Source of the DNA: JAIBJN01 sp963784175
Lineage (GTDB): Bacteria; Actinomycetota; Thermoleophilia; Gaiellales; Gaiellaceae
NCBI GenBank assembly: GCA_963784175.1
Contig: CAWAQJ010000014.1
Location: 558,001 to 622,000 of the forward strand
Length of the DNA: 64,000 nucleotides
Direction: 5' to 3'
A program made the position numbers and the translations under genes. Under the pieces are notes generated by a model, which ran no database searches, was not told the DNA's origin, and saw only the letters and a program-made list of their open reading frames with translations. Position 1 is the stretch's first letter; each line of letters starts with the position of its first letter. Below are positions 1 through 7,989 of this stretch, in pieces.

Positions 1-303
1 TTGGGCCTGCACGGGATGACGATCCCGCCCGGCGAAGTGGTCCGCCTGACCGAAGCCGAGGTGCTGGCGCATCCGCTCTACAACGGCTTCGGCCCGCTCG
101 CGGACGACCACCCGCCGATGCGGGGATGGCTGGCCACGACCGTCTGCGGCGACGGCGGTCGAGCCTACGGCCTGCTGCAGCTGAGCGACAAGAGCGGTGG
201 GCGCGACTTCGACGAAGCCGACGAGACGAACATCCACGAGCTTGCCGCTCTGATCGGCGAGACGCTCGACGCACTACGACTGGCCGCGCAGCAGCCGACC
301 TAG
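1..303 (+). CDS. GAF-domain protein, C-terminal part (cut by window edge)
   Basis: Only the last 100 residues lie in the window; the true start is upstream. The visible part carries the second half of a GAF fold: a stretch reading GWLATTVCGDGGRAYGLLQL, then the DFDEADE and helix pattern (about residues 70-95) that ends GAF domains of bacterial sensor kinases and phosphatases. The protein stops right after the GAF helix, so GAF is its last domain. The ligand and any kinase, phosphatase or cyclase partner domain cannot be seen. A hairpin follows the stop. Confidence 0.6.
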   Translation: MGLHGMTIPPGEVVRLTEAEVLAHPLYNGFGPLADDHPPMRGWLATTVCGDGGRAYGLLQLSDKSGGRDFDEADETNIHELAALIGETLDALRLAAQQPT

Positions 304-312
304 TCGGTACGC

Positions 313-341
313 CGCGCGGGCCTCGGACTGAGGCCCCGCGC
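313..341. terminator. hairpin between convergent genes
   Basis: Inverted repeat GCGCGGGCCTC / GAGGCCCCGCGC with a 5-nt loop and one bulged C. It lies between the stop of the GAF protein and the stop of the convergent hydrolase gene. There is no clear U-tract, so this is a hairpin-type terminator by position rather than a textbook one. Confidence 0.45.
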
Positions 342-365
342 GAGGTACGTCCTAGTTGGATTGGG

Positions 366-1079
366 TCAAACAGCCGCTGGCACAGCCGCCGCCTCCAGGA
401 TCAGGTCAGCCGTCGCCTGGGGCTGCGAGACAGCGACCGCATGGGACGCGCCGGGAATCGCGAGCGTCCGCTGCGCGCCGGCCCGCTCGGCCATGAAGTG
501 CTGCAGCTCCGCCGGGATGTTGCGGTCCTCCTCGGCGATCACGAACGACGACGACAGCTCACGCCACAAGGGCCTTTCCCCGGACGGGGCGGTGAGCGCC
601 TCCTGAGTCGCCGGCCGCTGCGTCGCCGCCATCCGCGCCGCCTGCGGCTCCGGCACGTCTGCGCAGAACTGGTCGTGGAACCGGTCCTGGATGATGTACA
701 GGTCGGTCGCGCCGTCACTGCGCGGGACGGGCCGCACCGCGTCACCGAGCGTGCTGCCGGGGAACATCCCGGCGAGCTCGAAGGCGCTCTCGCCGGCGTC
801 GGGTGCAAAGCCCGCCACGTAGACGAGCCCGGTGATCTCGCCGGCGTCGGCCGGCACGTTCGTGATCACAGCTCCGCCGTAGGAGTGGGCGACGAGCAGG
901 ACCGGCCCTTCAACCGCGCGGATGACATCCGCGACGCTGGCAGCGTCGGTGGCCAGGTCCCGGAGCGGGTTGGCCGCGGCAATCACCGGGTGCCCCGCGC
1001 TTTCGAGCTTGTCGATGACGTTGTCCCAGCTTGCCGACTCGGCGAACGCGCCGTGCACGAGAACGATGGTGGGTTTCAT
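366..1079 (-). CDS. alpha/beta hydrolase
   Basis: A 237-residue alpha/beta hydrolase of the small esterase type. The oxyanion motif HGAF is near residue 9, the nucleophile elbow AHSYGG has Ser66, and the likely catalytic His is in GASHAVAV near the C-terminus. The substrate is unknown; close relatives are annotated as esterases or salicylate-esterase-like proteins. I chose the ATG at 1079 because a strong AGGAGG ribosome site sits 8 nt upstream and the protein then begins directly with the first beta strand (MKPTIVLVHG). A longer upstream reading frame exists but has no family similarity. No signal peptide, so cytoplasmic. Confidence 0.85.
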   Translation of the reverse strand: MKPTIVLVHGAFAESASWDNVIDKLESAGHPVIAAANPLRDLATDAASVADVIRAVEGPVLLVAHSYGGAVITNVPADAGEITGLVYVAGFAPDAGESAFELAGMFPGSTLGDAVRPVPRSDGATDLYIIQDRFHDQFCADVPEPQAARMAATQRPATQEALTAPSGERPLWRELSSSFVIAEEDRNIPAELQHFMAERAGAQRTLAIPGASHAVAVSQPQATADLILEAAAVPAAV

Positions 1080-1203
1080 GGAACCCTCCTTAGGATCGCG
1101 AGGCTTGTTGCCCCGCAGTGGACTGGCTGAGGCAGTCCTCGAAGCGTGGTGGGCTAGCGAACCTTCAAGGTAAGGCCATTCGTGCTGTCCGGACTTCTGG
1201 GAG

Positions 1204-1635
1204 CTACTTGCGCTCTTCCTCCGAGGGCGCGGAGATCGCCCCGACGAGCTCTCCGGTCCTCTCGTTGTCCTTGAGTGCGATGTCGGCCTGCGCAACCACG
1301 CCGACGAGCCTCCCGTTCTCGACCACGGGCAGCCGCCGGACCTGGTGGCGGGCCATCAGCTCGAGCGCCTCGTCGAGGTCGTGGTCGGGCTCGACGCTGA
1401 TGAGATCGCGAGAGTAGACCTCGCCGACCGACGTCGTCTCGGGGGCCGCACTCTCGGCGACCACTCTCGTCGTGATGTCCCGGTCGGTGATCATTCCGAC
1501 GAGCCGCTCGTCCTCGGTCACCGGGAGCGAGCCGATGTGCCCCTCCCGCATCAGCCGCGCGGCCTCGACCACCGACGCCGATGCGCCGATCGAGTGGGGC
1601 TCCTCGGTCATCGCGTCGCGAACGATTTTCGCCAT
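1204..1635 (-). CDS. CBS-domain pair protein
   Basis: 143 residues forming two tandem CBS domains (about 8-60 and 72-127), each with the G-x-(I/V)-T-D-R-D or comparable signature (MITDRDI in the first, GVVAQADI in the second). Stand-alone CBS pairs bind adenine nucleotides or S-adenosyl compounds and act as energy or ligand sensors, or regulate a partner protein. An AGGAGG ribosome site lies just before the ATG. It is upstream of, and on the same strand as, the hydrolase at 366-1079, with a 124-nt gap. No partner enzyme is evident nearby. Confidence 0.85.
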   Translation of the reverse strand: MAKIVRDAMTEEPHSIGASASVVEAARLMREGHIGSLPVTEDERLVGMITDRDITTRVVAESAAPETTSVGEVYSRDLISVEPDHDLDEALELMARHQVRRLPVVENGRLVGVVAQADIALKDNERTGELVGAISAPSEEERK

Positions 1636-1728
1636 CGTGCCTCCTGTCCTCGTCGTTGTGCGATCTTAGACCCGTTTCCGTGATCGAGTACGCTGGCCCC
1701 AGTCGCTTGACCGAAGGTTAAACCGCGC

Positions 1729-2646
1729 ATGAACAAGCCGCGCATATTTCTTGGGTCGTCGGGCAAGCAGGCCACGCTGCTCGAGGGGATCTCGAACGGG
1801 CTCGAGGACATCGCCGACGTCGAGCCCTGGACGACCACGTTCAACCCGGGGCGGTCGACCCTCGACCGACTCGTCGAGCTCTCCCAGGAGGTCGATTTCG
1901 CGGCGTTCGTGTTCGCCCAGGACGACTGGACCGCGACGGATGCTTCCCAGTCCGGCGAGGCGTCGCCGCGCGACAACGTGGTGTTCGAGGCCGGGCTGTT
2001 CGGCGGCGCGCTCGGCATCCGGCGCACGTTCATCCTCCACGCGAACGGCTCGAAGCTGCCGACCGACCTCCTCGGGCTCACCTCAGTCCGTTACGACCCG
2101 GCCGCCGGCCCGGACGAGGTCCGGGAGATCAACGAGAAGCTCCGCAAGGCGATCGAGACCGAGGGACACCGGAGCGTGATCGAGGGCCTGTGGTGGCAGC
2201 TCTCGCTGACCGTGCGGAGCGAGCACGAACGGGAGGCGGTGAGCCTCCTGCGCATCTCGCGGGACCGCGACGGTGACCTGACCGTGAACGGACGGGCCTG
2301 GCAGGAGGACGGCACCCTGTCGACCCGCTACTGGAGCGAGGCTGCGAAGGCGCGCCGGGATCCGGCCGGCATCTTCTACTCCTGGAAGGGCGAGCGCCCC
2401 CGGGACCCCGATGCGCCGCAGTTCGAGGGCACCGGCGAGATCAGGTTGGAGACCGCCGACCGCGCCACCGGGTACTGGATCACGCGGTCCGATCGCGACG
2501 CCGGGCTGAAGGCCCGAACCGCCGGCGTCTACCTCCGAGCAGACCCCTCAGACCTCCAGGTGCTGGAGGGCGGGAGCGAGGAGGAGCGAGCTCAGCTCAT
2601 CGCGCAGCGCCTCCAGGAGTGGAAGTCGGCGGCGAACACCTTCTGA
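1729..2646 (+). CDS. TIR-like domain protein (Cap12/Pycsar-effector type)
   Basis: 305 residues. Residues 4-124 match the TIR-like nucleotide-binding family PF10137 known from CBASS and Pycsar anti-phage effectors: RIFLGSS at 5-11, the SPRDNVVFEAGLFGG stretch at 79-93 with Glu87 as probable catalytic NADase residue, and LPTDLLGLTSVRYDP at 110-124. Residues about 170-275 form a separate beta-rich region (W..DG..., IFYSWKG, FEGTGEIRL, ATGYWITRSD) that may be a sensor domain; it reminds me of the beta-barrel of Cap15-type effectors, but that is from memory. No cyclase (CD-NTase or Pyc) gene is adjacent. Known family role: NAD+ depletion on activation; function here is inferred. Confidence 0.8.
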   Translation: MNKPRIFLGSSGKQATLLEGISNGLEDIADVEPWTTTFNPGRSTLDRLVELSQEVDFAAFVFAQDDWTATDASQSGEASPRDNVVFEAGLFGGALGIRRTFILHANGSKLPTDLLGLTSVRYDPAAGPDEVREINEKLRKAIETEGHRSVIEGLWWQLSLTVRSEHEREAVSLLRISRDRDGDLTVNGRAWQEDGTLSTRYWSEAAKARRDPAGIFYSWKGERPRDPDAPQFEGTGEIRLETADRATGYWITRSDRDAGLKARTAGVYLRADPSDLQVLEGGSEEERAQLIAQRLQEWKSAANTF

Positions 2647-2661
2647 GCCCGAGGAGAGCAC

Positions 2662-3039
2662 GTGACGCTGGCAACCGTTCTCGTCCCCACGCATAACCAC
2701 GGGCCCACCCTGTCGCTGTCGGTCGGCAGCGCCCTCGTGCAGACCGTCGAGGACATCGAAGTGATGGTGGTCGGGGACGGTGCCACGGCCGAGACCCGCG
2801 AAGCGGCGCGCGAGCTCGAGCGTGCCGACTCGCGTGTCCGCTTCCTCGACTTCCCGAAGGGCGAGCGTCACGGCGAGCGAAACCGTCACCTGGCACTCGA
2901 GGAAGCCCGCGGCCGCATCGTCTGCTACCTCGCCGACGACGACCTGTGGCTGTCCGACCACGTCGCCTACATGGCCGAGTTGCTCGACCCGCACTCGGGA
3001 GAAATCCCGTTCGACTGGACGCTGCCGACGGCCGGGTAG
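2662..3039 (+). CDS. truncated family 2 glycosyltransferase
   Basis: 125 residues beginning with the GT2 Rossmann start (TVLVPTHNHGPTLSLSV) and reaching the metal-binding triad (CYLADDDLW near residue 95). It stops 30 residues later, where family members normally continue for 100-200 more residues with the acceptor-binding half. Only 34 nt separate its stop from the convergent TadE/G-like gene, so the missing half is not present in another frame. It starts (GTG) 15 nt after the TIR-like gene and may be read with it. Likely a remnant; catalytic activity is doubtful. Confidence 0.6.
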   Translation: MTLATVLVPTHNHGPTLSLSVGSALVQTVEDIEVMVVGDGATAETREAARELERADSRVRFLDFPKGERHGERNRHLALEEARGRIVCYLADDDLWLSDHVAYMAELLDPHSGEIPFDWTLPTAG

Positions 3040-3073
3040 CTCAACCCGCGCAATCGCTCACCCGCAAGACGAC

Positions 3074-4051
3074 TCATTCGACGAGTGAGATCGCCCGGAC
3101 CCCGAAGTCGGGCACGGTCCCGGTCTCGTCCGCGAGCCCCTTCCAGATGACCTGCGTGAAGTACCCGTGAATCGTCCCGCGACTTCCGCCGCCGCTGAAC
3201 GAGGTGGGGACGAAGCCCACCCAGGCGACCACGTCGTACTCAGCCTGGGAGCCCCCTTCGGTGATCGACCGGTAGACAGGGAAAAGAAGCTCGGTCCCGA
3301 GCCTTGTGTTGATCGCGCTCCGGATGTGGCCGGAGTTGAAGTCGGCCGAGGGGGCCGAGCGGTAGATGCCGAGCGGCAACTCGCCCTCGTAGCCGTCGAG
3401 GATCCAGTCTGCGAGCGTTTCTGCGCCGACGTTCCCTGTGTCGTAGAGGCTGTCCAGGTTGACCAGGCTGAACGCCCCCGCCGCGTCGCTGCCGCCCGGG
3501 TCGTGCAGGTTCCGCAGCCTCAGCTGGGTCGGTTCCCCCCAGCATCCGCACTGCAGCATCGGGTGCTGCTCGTCGACGGCGACGGGAGCGACACCATGCG
3601 CTTTCGAGGCGATGCCCGCCCGCGCCGTCGCACGCGCCGTGACCTCGACCTCGTCGATCCCGAATACCTTGCTGAAGTACCCGGGCGCCTGCCGCGACAC
3701 CGTCACCGTGATGAGGTCGTTCGGCACGACCCGAGTGGAGAACGAGATCTCGACCTCGCCGCCGCCGTTCTTGGTCGCGTATTGGTCGGCGAGGGCCGCC
3801 GCGTCGGCCGTGCTCAGGCCCAGACCCTGGGCGCCGGCGAGGGCCGCCGCATCGGCCGTCGCCTGGGCAGCCCGGTCGGCCCGATACCAGGAGCCGACAT
3901 CCGTGGCCATGGCCGCGGCGCCGACGATGACCGTGAGGAAGACGGCCATGATCACGGCCACCTGCCCCCTCTCGCCTCCCGTCCCGCCCAGAGGCTCTGG
4001 ATGCATGCCGGCGCGCGCGCTCACGCGGACTGGGTGGAGTAGGGACTTCAT
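3074..4051 (-). CDS. TadE/TadG-like secreted or pilus-associated protein
   Basis: 325 residues. After a short basic leader there is one hydrophobic segment (about 29-52, GQVAVIMAVFLTVIVGAAAM) followed by DVGSWYRADRAAQATADAAALAGA, the hallmark of Flp-pilus assembly TadE/G-like proteins. The remaining region is extracellular and rich in Gly/Ser/Asp; it has two Cys in a CGCW motif. TadG-type proteins localise tad pili or act as pseudopilin-like surface factors. No other tad genes are in the window, so this is an orphan. Confidence 0.75.
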   Translation of the reverse strand: MKSLLHPVRVSARAGMHPEPLGGTGGERGQVAVIMAVFLTVIVGAAAMATDVGSWYRADRAAQATADAAALAGAQGLGLSTADAAALADQYATKNGGGEVEISFSTRVVPNDLITVTVSRQAPGYFSKVFGIDEVEVTARATARAGIASKAHGVAPVAVDEQHPMLQCGCWGEPTQLRLRNLHDPGGSDAAGAFSLVNLDSLYDTGNVGAETLADWILDGYEGELPLGIYRSAPSADFNSGHIRSAINTRLGTELLFPVYRSITEGGSQAEYDVVAWVGFVPTSFSGGGSRGTIHGYFTQVIWKGLADETGTVPDFGVRAISLVE

Positions 4052-4174
4052 GCGGCTTGGCCTCCGTGTCAGTCGTGCGAATTCGATCCCGTACAGGCAC
4101 AGACGCCGCGGTTCGCAGAACTCTGCGGTGTGTCACGAAAGATCCCCCTCCTGGGTGACACGCGCCGGAGCGGC

Positions 4175-4214
4175 CCCAAAACGTCGAGCGGCGCCCCGAA
4201 GGACGCCGCTCGAC
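4175..4214 (-). terminator. intrinsic terminator of the LVIVD gene
   Basis: Perfect 11-bp stem (GTCGAGCGGCG / CGCCGCTCGAC, 4183-4214) with a 10-nt loop. Read on the minus strand it is followed by GTTTTGGGG, so it has a short U-tract. It starts 21 nt past the stop of the gene at 4235-5695. Confidence 0.75.
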
Positions 4215-4234
4215 CGCCTCTCTGGAGTCGACTC

Positions 4235-5695
4235 TTAGTCGGTTCGCCTGAGGATCCAGAGGCCGGTGTTCATGTCGCTCGCGTAGACGAGACCGGTCGC
4301 CTCGTCCACGAACACGCCCCAGACCTGCGGCGTCTGGGAGAGCGTCCCGCGCTGGGCCGGCTTCACCGGGTTCTGGCCCGCCGGCGGGATGAAGTACGCG
4401 ACCTCCTCAGGGTTCGCCGGGTCGCTGGCGTCAACGACGCGAACGCCGTCCGAATACCACGAGATGTACACGTCCGTCCCCATGAGCATCGGGTTGTGGA
4501 TCGTGTAGTCGCCCGAGCCGAGGGGCAGACCGCCTCCTGAATTCGGCGTCCTGTACTCGCCGACCTGCTTCGGCGCTGCGAGGTTCGAGTAGTCCCAGAT
4601 GCGCAGGTACCCGTAGCCCGGCTCGATGCCGGGTCCGCAGTGCTTGCCGAAGTCCTCGTCGGCCGAGAAGAGCAGCCGACGGGCATCGTCGTACATGGAC
4701 GAGTGCGCGTCGCCGTCCTCGTCAGTCCCGTACACCGTGTGGCCCCTGAGGACGGGGCTGGCCGGATTCGTGACGTCGAGAGCGACGAAGCCGCTGTCCC
4801 AGTAGGCGACGAAGGCGAGCTTGCCGTCTGCCGAGGGCTCGACGCTATGGCCGTAGACCGGGTCGGGATCGCAGCCCTGGCCCGGGTTGAGCGGCCCGCC
4901 CGCATCGTGGATGACGCCCCAGTCGGAGACCTCCACCGGCGCGGCGGGATTCGTCACGTCGATGAGCCGGAAGTCGCCCCGGCCCTGAACGTCGCGGTAT
5001 CCGCTCGGCGAGCCCGGCTCCTCGTACTCGCTCGTCGGCACCGATGCGTAGACGAACGTTCGTCCCAGGTCGGCGCGATGCTCGAACTCGAGCTCGTGCA
5101 CGCCGCGGGTGCAGCAGCCGGTGTTGAGGAGACCGATCTGAACGGGGCTCGCCGGGTTGGAGACGTCGAAGAGCATCAGGCCACGCGCGAAGCTCGTGTC
5201 GAGCCGAGAGCCGCCGCAGACCTGCAGGCCGATAGCCGCGATGTCACGCCCGGCGAAGGGCCCGAACCTCGCCTGGAAGACGGTCACGTCCTCGGCCGAG
5301 GTCCCCGTCGGGTTGACGAGGCGCGAGACGACGACGGGATCCGCGGGATCGCTGACATCGACGACCGCGATGCCGTTCTTTGGCGGCGACGGGCAGAAGC
5401 GCGTCTTCGAGCCGTTCGCAAAGTCGCTGAAGCCCCAGTGGCCGACGTAGGCGAAGCCCTCGTGCACCCAGACGTCGGCGTTGAACCCGCGTCCCCCGAG
5501 ATCGTTTTGCCCGACAACCTCCATGTTCCTGGCCTGGGCAGCCTTCTTGCCCCCGCTGTACGTCTTGTTGGACTGCTCGAGGAAGTGGCTCTCGTCCTTC
5601 AGCAGCTCGCCTCCGTTCGACGGCGCCGTCGCCGCCGACGTGGCCAGCGCAAGCACGGCGGCCACGAGCACCCCTCCGATTCCGATCCTGCGCAT
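4235..5695 (-). CDS. secreted LVIVD-repeat (beta-propeller) protein
   Basis: 486 residues with a signal peptide (MRRIGIGGVLVAAVLALATS). The body is a series of LVIVD-type blades, each with a motif such as VVDVSDPADPVVVS, LFDVSNPASPVQIG, LIDVTNPAAPVEVS, ALDVTNPASPVLRG and VVDASDPANPEEVA. Such propellers are secreted or cell-wall proteins whose role is mostly unknown. Conserved Cys pairs (CGGS, GCCTRG) suggest disulfides, in line with an extracytoplasmic location. It is monocistronic and followed by a good terminator. Confidence 0.85.
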   Translation of the reverse strand: MRRIGIGGVLVAAVLALATSAATAPSNGGELLKDESHFLEQSNKTYSGGKKAAQARNMEVVGQNDLGGRGFNADVWVHEGFAYVGHWGFSDFANGSKTRFCPSPPKNGIAVVDVSDPADPVVVSRLVNPTGTSAEDVTVFQARFGPFAGRDIAAIGLQVCGGSRLDTSFARGLMLFDVSNPASPVQIGLLNTGCCTRGVHELEFEHRADLGRTFVYASVPTSEYEEPGSPSGYRDVQGRGDFRLIDVTNPAAPVEVSDWGVIHDAGGPLNPGQGCDPDPVYGHSVEPSADGKLAFVAYWDSGFVALDVTNPASPVLRGHTVYGTDEDGDAHSSMYDDARRLLFSADEDFGKHCGPGIEPGYGYLRIWDYSNLAAPKQVGEYRTPNSGGGLPLGSGDYTIHNPMLMGTDVYISWYSDGVRVVDASDPANPEEVAYFIPPAGQNPVKPAQRGTLSQTPQVWGVFVDEATGLVYASDMNTGLWILRRTD

Positions 5696-5944
5696 GAACT
5701 CCCCTCTCTCAGTCGGCCCGAGTCCAAAATCGACCCAGCAGGCCGGCTGGCCGGCTTGCAGCGCGCCTAATGGACAGGCGGCACGAGAGTGGCGTCAACA
5801 TCCCCGCGCCGTAGCTCCCCATCTCCCTCGGCTCACCGAACTGCTGGGTCACCAGTACAGACGCCCGCCGCGGCACAACTGTGCGTCGGGTTACGAAATC
5901 CGAACAACCGCGGAGACCAGGCCCGCCGGACTACCGTCCGTGTC

Positions 5945-6850
5945 GTGCACAGGTTCTTGGATCGGGCGCCCATGCTCCCGTTGGCGCTGCGAATTGCGCT
6001 GGCGGTGTTCGTGACCGCCTGGATCCTCGGCGTCCACGACCTGCGCTCGACGATTCCCGTCTGGGTTGCCTTCGTCATCGCGCTGGGGCTCGAGATCAAC
6101 TTCTTCCTCGGCGCGCTCACCCGCCCGCCCGCGCCTCGGCCCGACCGCGGGCCCCAGCCTGTCGACCGCGAGCTCTACGGCTACCTGGGCTGGCCGGAGG
6201 AGGACGATGAGGAGGAGGACGAAGACGACGACGAGTACTGGGAGGACGAGAGCCGCTGGCCCGCCGTGCGGCGGTTCCTCTGGGGCGTGGGCATCATCGC
6301 GGCGCTCGCGCTGACGTTCTGGTTCGTCGACCGCAACACCGGCTGGGATTCGCTATCAACGGCGACCCGGGCCGAAGCCCAGGAGCGCTTCTCGGAAGAG
6401 GCATCGCGCATCGCCGAGAAGCCCGTGCGGATCCGCTGCGACGAGTCCGGCGAGTACGTGGGCGCCGTGCAGCACGCCGACGGGGTCGCGCAGGTCGGCG
6501 GCGACCTCGCCTACCTGACGCCCGAGCGCTGCCTCGACCTCTACCGGCTCGCCTTCGACGGCGACGTCAACGGGAGCCAAACGGCGCGCGGGATCGCGGT
6601 GCTCGCCCACGAGGCCTGGCACCTGCGCGGCGAGCCGAACGAAGGCATCACGGAGTGCTACGCGCTCCAGTCGGGCGTCCAGCTTGGGCGCCGGCTCGGT
6701 TTGAGCGAGGACGAGGCCCGGCGCTTGATGGCGCAGCAGCTCGCCGAGAACAGCGGCCGCGGCGTGGCCACCGCCGAGTACCGCGTCCCGCCCGAGTGCA
6801 GGAACGGTGGGAGCCTCGACCTGGATCCCGCGGGCTCGAGGTTCCCGTAG
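5945..6850 (+). CDS. membrane protein with acidic linker and HExxH motif
   Basis: About 301 residues from the GTG at 5945 (an ATG at 5972 is the alternative; neither has a clear ribosome site). Two or three hydrophobic segments (two near the N-terminus, one around residue 110) flank a very acidic cytosolic stretch made almost only of Glu/Asp. The C-terminal domain carries LAHEAWHLRGEPNEGITECYA: an HExxH zinc-protease-like motif with a downstream Glu that could be the third ligand. I do not recognise a named family. Membrane-tethered metallopeptidase is an inference; a non-catalytic role is possible. Confidence 0.65.
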   Translation: MHRFLDRAPMLPLALRIALAVFVTAWILGVHDLRSTIPVWVAFVIALGLEINFFLGALTRPPAPRPDRGPQPVDRELYGYLGWPEEDDEEEDEDDDEYWEDESRWPAVRRFLWGVGIIAALALTFWFVDRNTGWDSLSTATRAEAQERFSEEASRIAEKPVRIRCDESGEYVGAVQHADGVAQVGGDLAYLTPERCLDLYRLAFDGDVNGSQTARGIAVLAHEAWHLRGEPNEGITECYALQSGVQLGRRLGLSEDEARRLMAQQLAENSGRGVATAEYRVPPECRNGGSLDLDPAGSRFP

Positions 6851-7087
6851 GGATTCGTAGCTACCGCGTCGCGCGCGTGGCCCGCCGCCGCTGCCAGAGG
6901 TTCCATCCTCGCCGCGCGAGCCACAACAGAATCACCCACCGGAACCGTCTGAGCATGCCCGGAAGATCGCCATTACGGGCGGCCTGCAAACACGCGTACG
7001 AGCACATGCCGGTTAACCCAGATTGTTAGAGATTTGTGCAGAAGTGCTCAAGACGTCGGCCGCAAGGCCGATACAGGCCCTAGAAAG

Positions 7088-7160
7088 CGAGGAGCGCGGA
7101 CATCCTCGGCGGTTGCCGCAGCCGGCCGAGGTGAGAGTTTCCGGGCTCCTCGTTTTCGTT
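7088..7160. terminator. branched hairpin and T-run between convergent genes
   Basis: The 319-nt gap 6851-7169 has no convincing gene. It holds a GNRA hairpin at 7056-7071 (TCGGCC-GCAA-GGCCGA), an outer stem CGAGGAGC (7088-7095) / GCTCCTCG (7145-7152) that encloses an inner stem CCTCGGC / GCCGAGG, and then TTTTCGTTT on the plus strand. On the minus strand the same stem is followed by CTTTCT. By position this is a bidirectional terminator; a small structured RNA ending at the T-run is an alternative. Confidence 0.5.
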
Positions 7161-7169
7161 TGCCCGGAA

Positions 7170-7946
7170 CTACTGAGGGGCGAGGGGGAGCGGCCGCTTC
7201 AGCATTCGCGAGGCGACGCCGCGGATCGTCCACGTCCCGTACGTGTGGTTCGGGTTCCACTCGGTGATGACGGAGAGCGCGATCCGCTTCGTGGCCGTCT
7301 TGAGCAGCGCCGACTGGTGCGTGACGCGACCCGTGCCCGTCCCCCAGCCGCCCTTGAAGTGGATGAACCAGCCGTCGGGCTTCACGGGCGGGATGCCCCA
7401 GCGCTGTGAGGGGACGATCCTGCGCAGGAGGTTCATCCCGTAGGCGCGATGGCGGGGCGGCATCAGATCGTCGATGCGATAGAAGAAGCGCGCCTGGTCC
7501 CGGGCCGTGGTTGTCGAGAGCCCCCACGGCGAGCGCAGCTCGAAGTGGTGCATGTTCGCCCGCCTGGCGACGCGATTGAGGCCCGAGGCCCCGACGATGT
7601 TGAGCACCGAGCCGGCCGTGGCGTTGTCCGACCAGCGGATCATGGGCCCGAGCAGGCGGCGGTCGGAGTCCGTCAGCGCGCGTCCCCGCACCGATTCGCG
7701 GTTCAGGTAGGCGACGAGCAGCATCGCCTTCAGGAGACTCGCGGACGGCGCGCGCACCCATGCGCGGTAGCTCCACAGCCGTCCGCGGTCGTCGACGAGC
7801 GCGAAGCTCTCGACCCCGGAGCGATTCTGGAGATAGTGAATGGCGGCGGTGCGCCGCTCTCCCCAGCTCTGGGCGCTCGCCGTCGAGGCCGCCAGCAGGA
7901 GCACGGCGAGGGCAAGTACGAGCACGAGTCCGGCGCGACCCCTCAC
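7170..7946 (-). CDS. beta-lactamase-fold serine hydrolase
   Basis: 258 residues from GTG 7946, with a signal peptide (VLVLALAVLLLAASTASAQ). The three class A motifs of the penicillin-binding/beta-lactamase fold are present in order: SLLK (Ser nucleophile and Lys), SDN, and KGG (the KTG equivalent). No Glu166-type omega-loop motif is obvious, so a D,D-peptidase or another secreted esterase is as likely as a beta-lactamase. A TACAAT -10 box lies 9 nt before the GTG. Genes of this type are common as lone secreted hydrolases in actinobacteria. Confidence 0.8.
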   Translation of the reverse strand: MRGRAGLVLVLALAVLLLAASTASAQSWGERRTAAIHYLQNRSGVESFALVDDRGRLWSYRAWVRAPSASLLKAMLLVAYLNRESVRGRALTDSDRRLLGPMIRWSDNATAGSVLNIVGASGLNRVARRANMHHFELRSPWGLSTTTARDQARFFYRIDDLMPPRHRAYGMNLLRRIVPSQRWGIPPVKPDGWFIHFKGGWGTGTGRVTHQSALLKTATKRIALSVITEWNPNHTYGTWTIRGVASRMLKRPLPLAPQ

Positions 7947-7955
7947 GGACGGCGG

Positions 7956-7961
7956 ATTGTA
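7956..7961 (-). promoter_or_regulatory. -10 box TACAAT for the serine hydrolase gene
   Basis: TACAAT on the minus strand ends 9 nt before the GTG start at 7946. Transcription would start at or next to the start codon, which predicts a leaderless or nearly leaderless mRNA. I see no good -35 box. Confidence 0.45.
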
Positions 7962-7989
7962 CTGGCGGCCACGCGGGTAGAGAGACGCG

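Noticed and set aside
1729..3039. A complete CBASS or Pycsar operon
   Set aside because: No cyclase, ubiquitin-like, HORMA/TRIP13 or other ancillary gene lies near the TIR-like gene.
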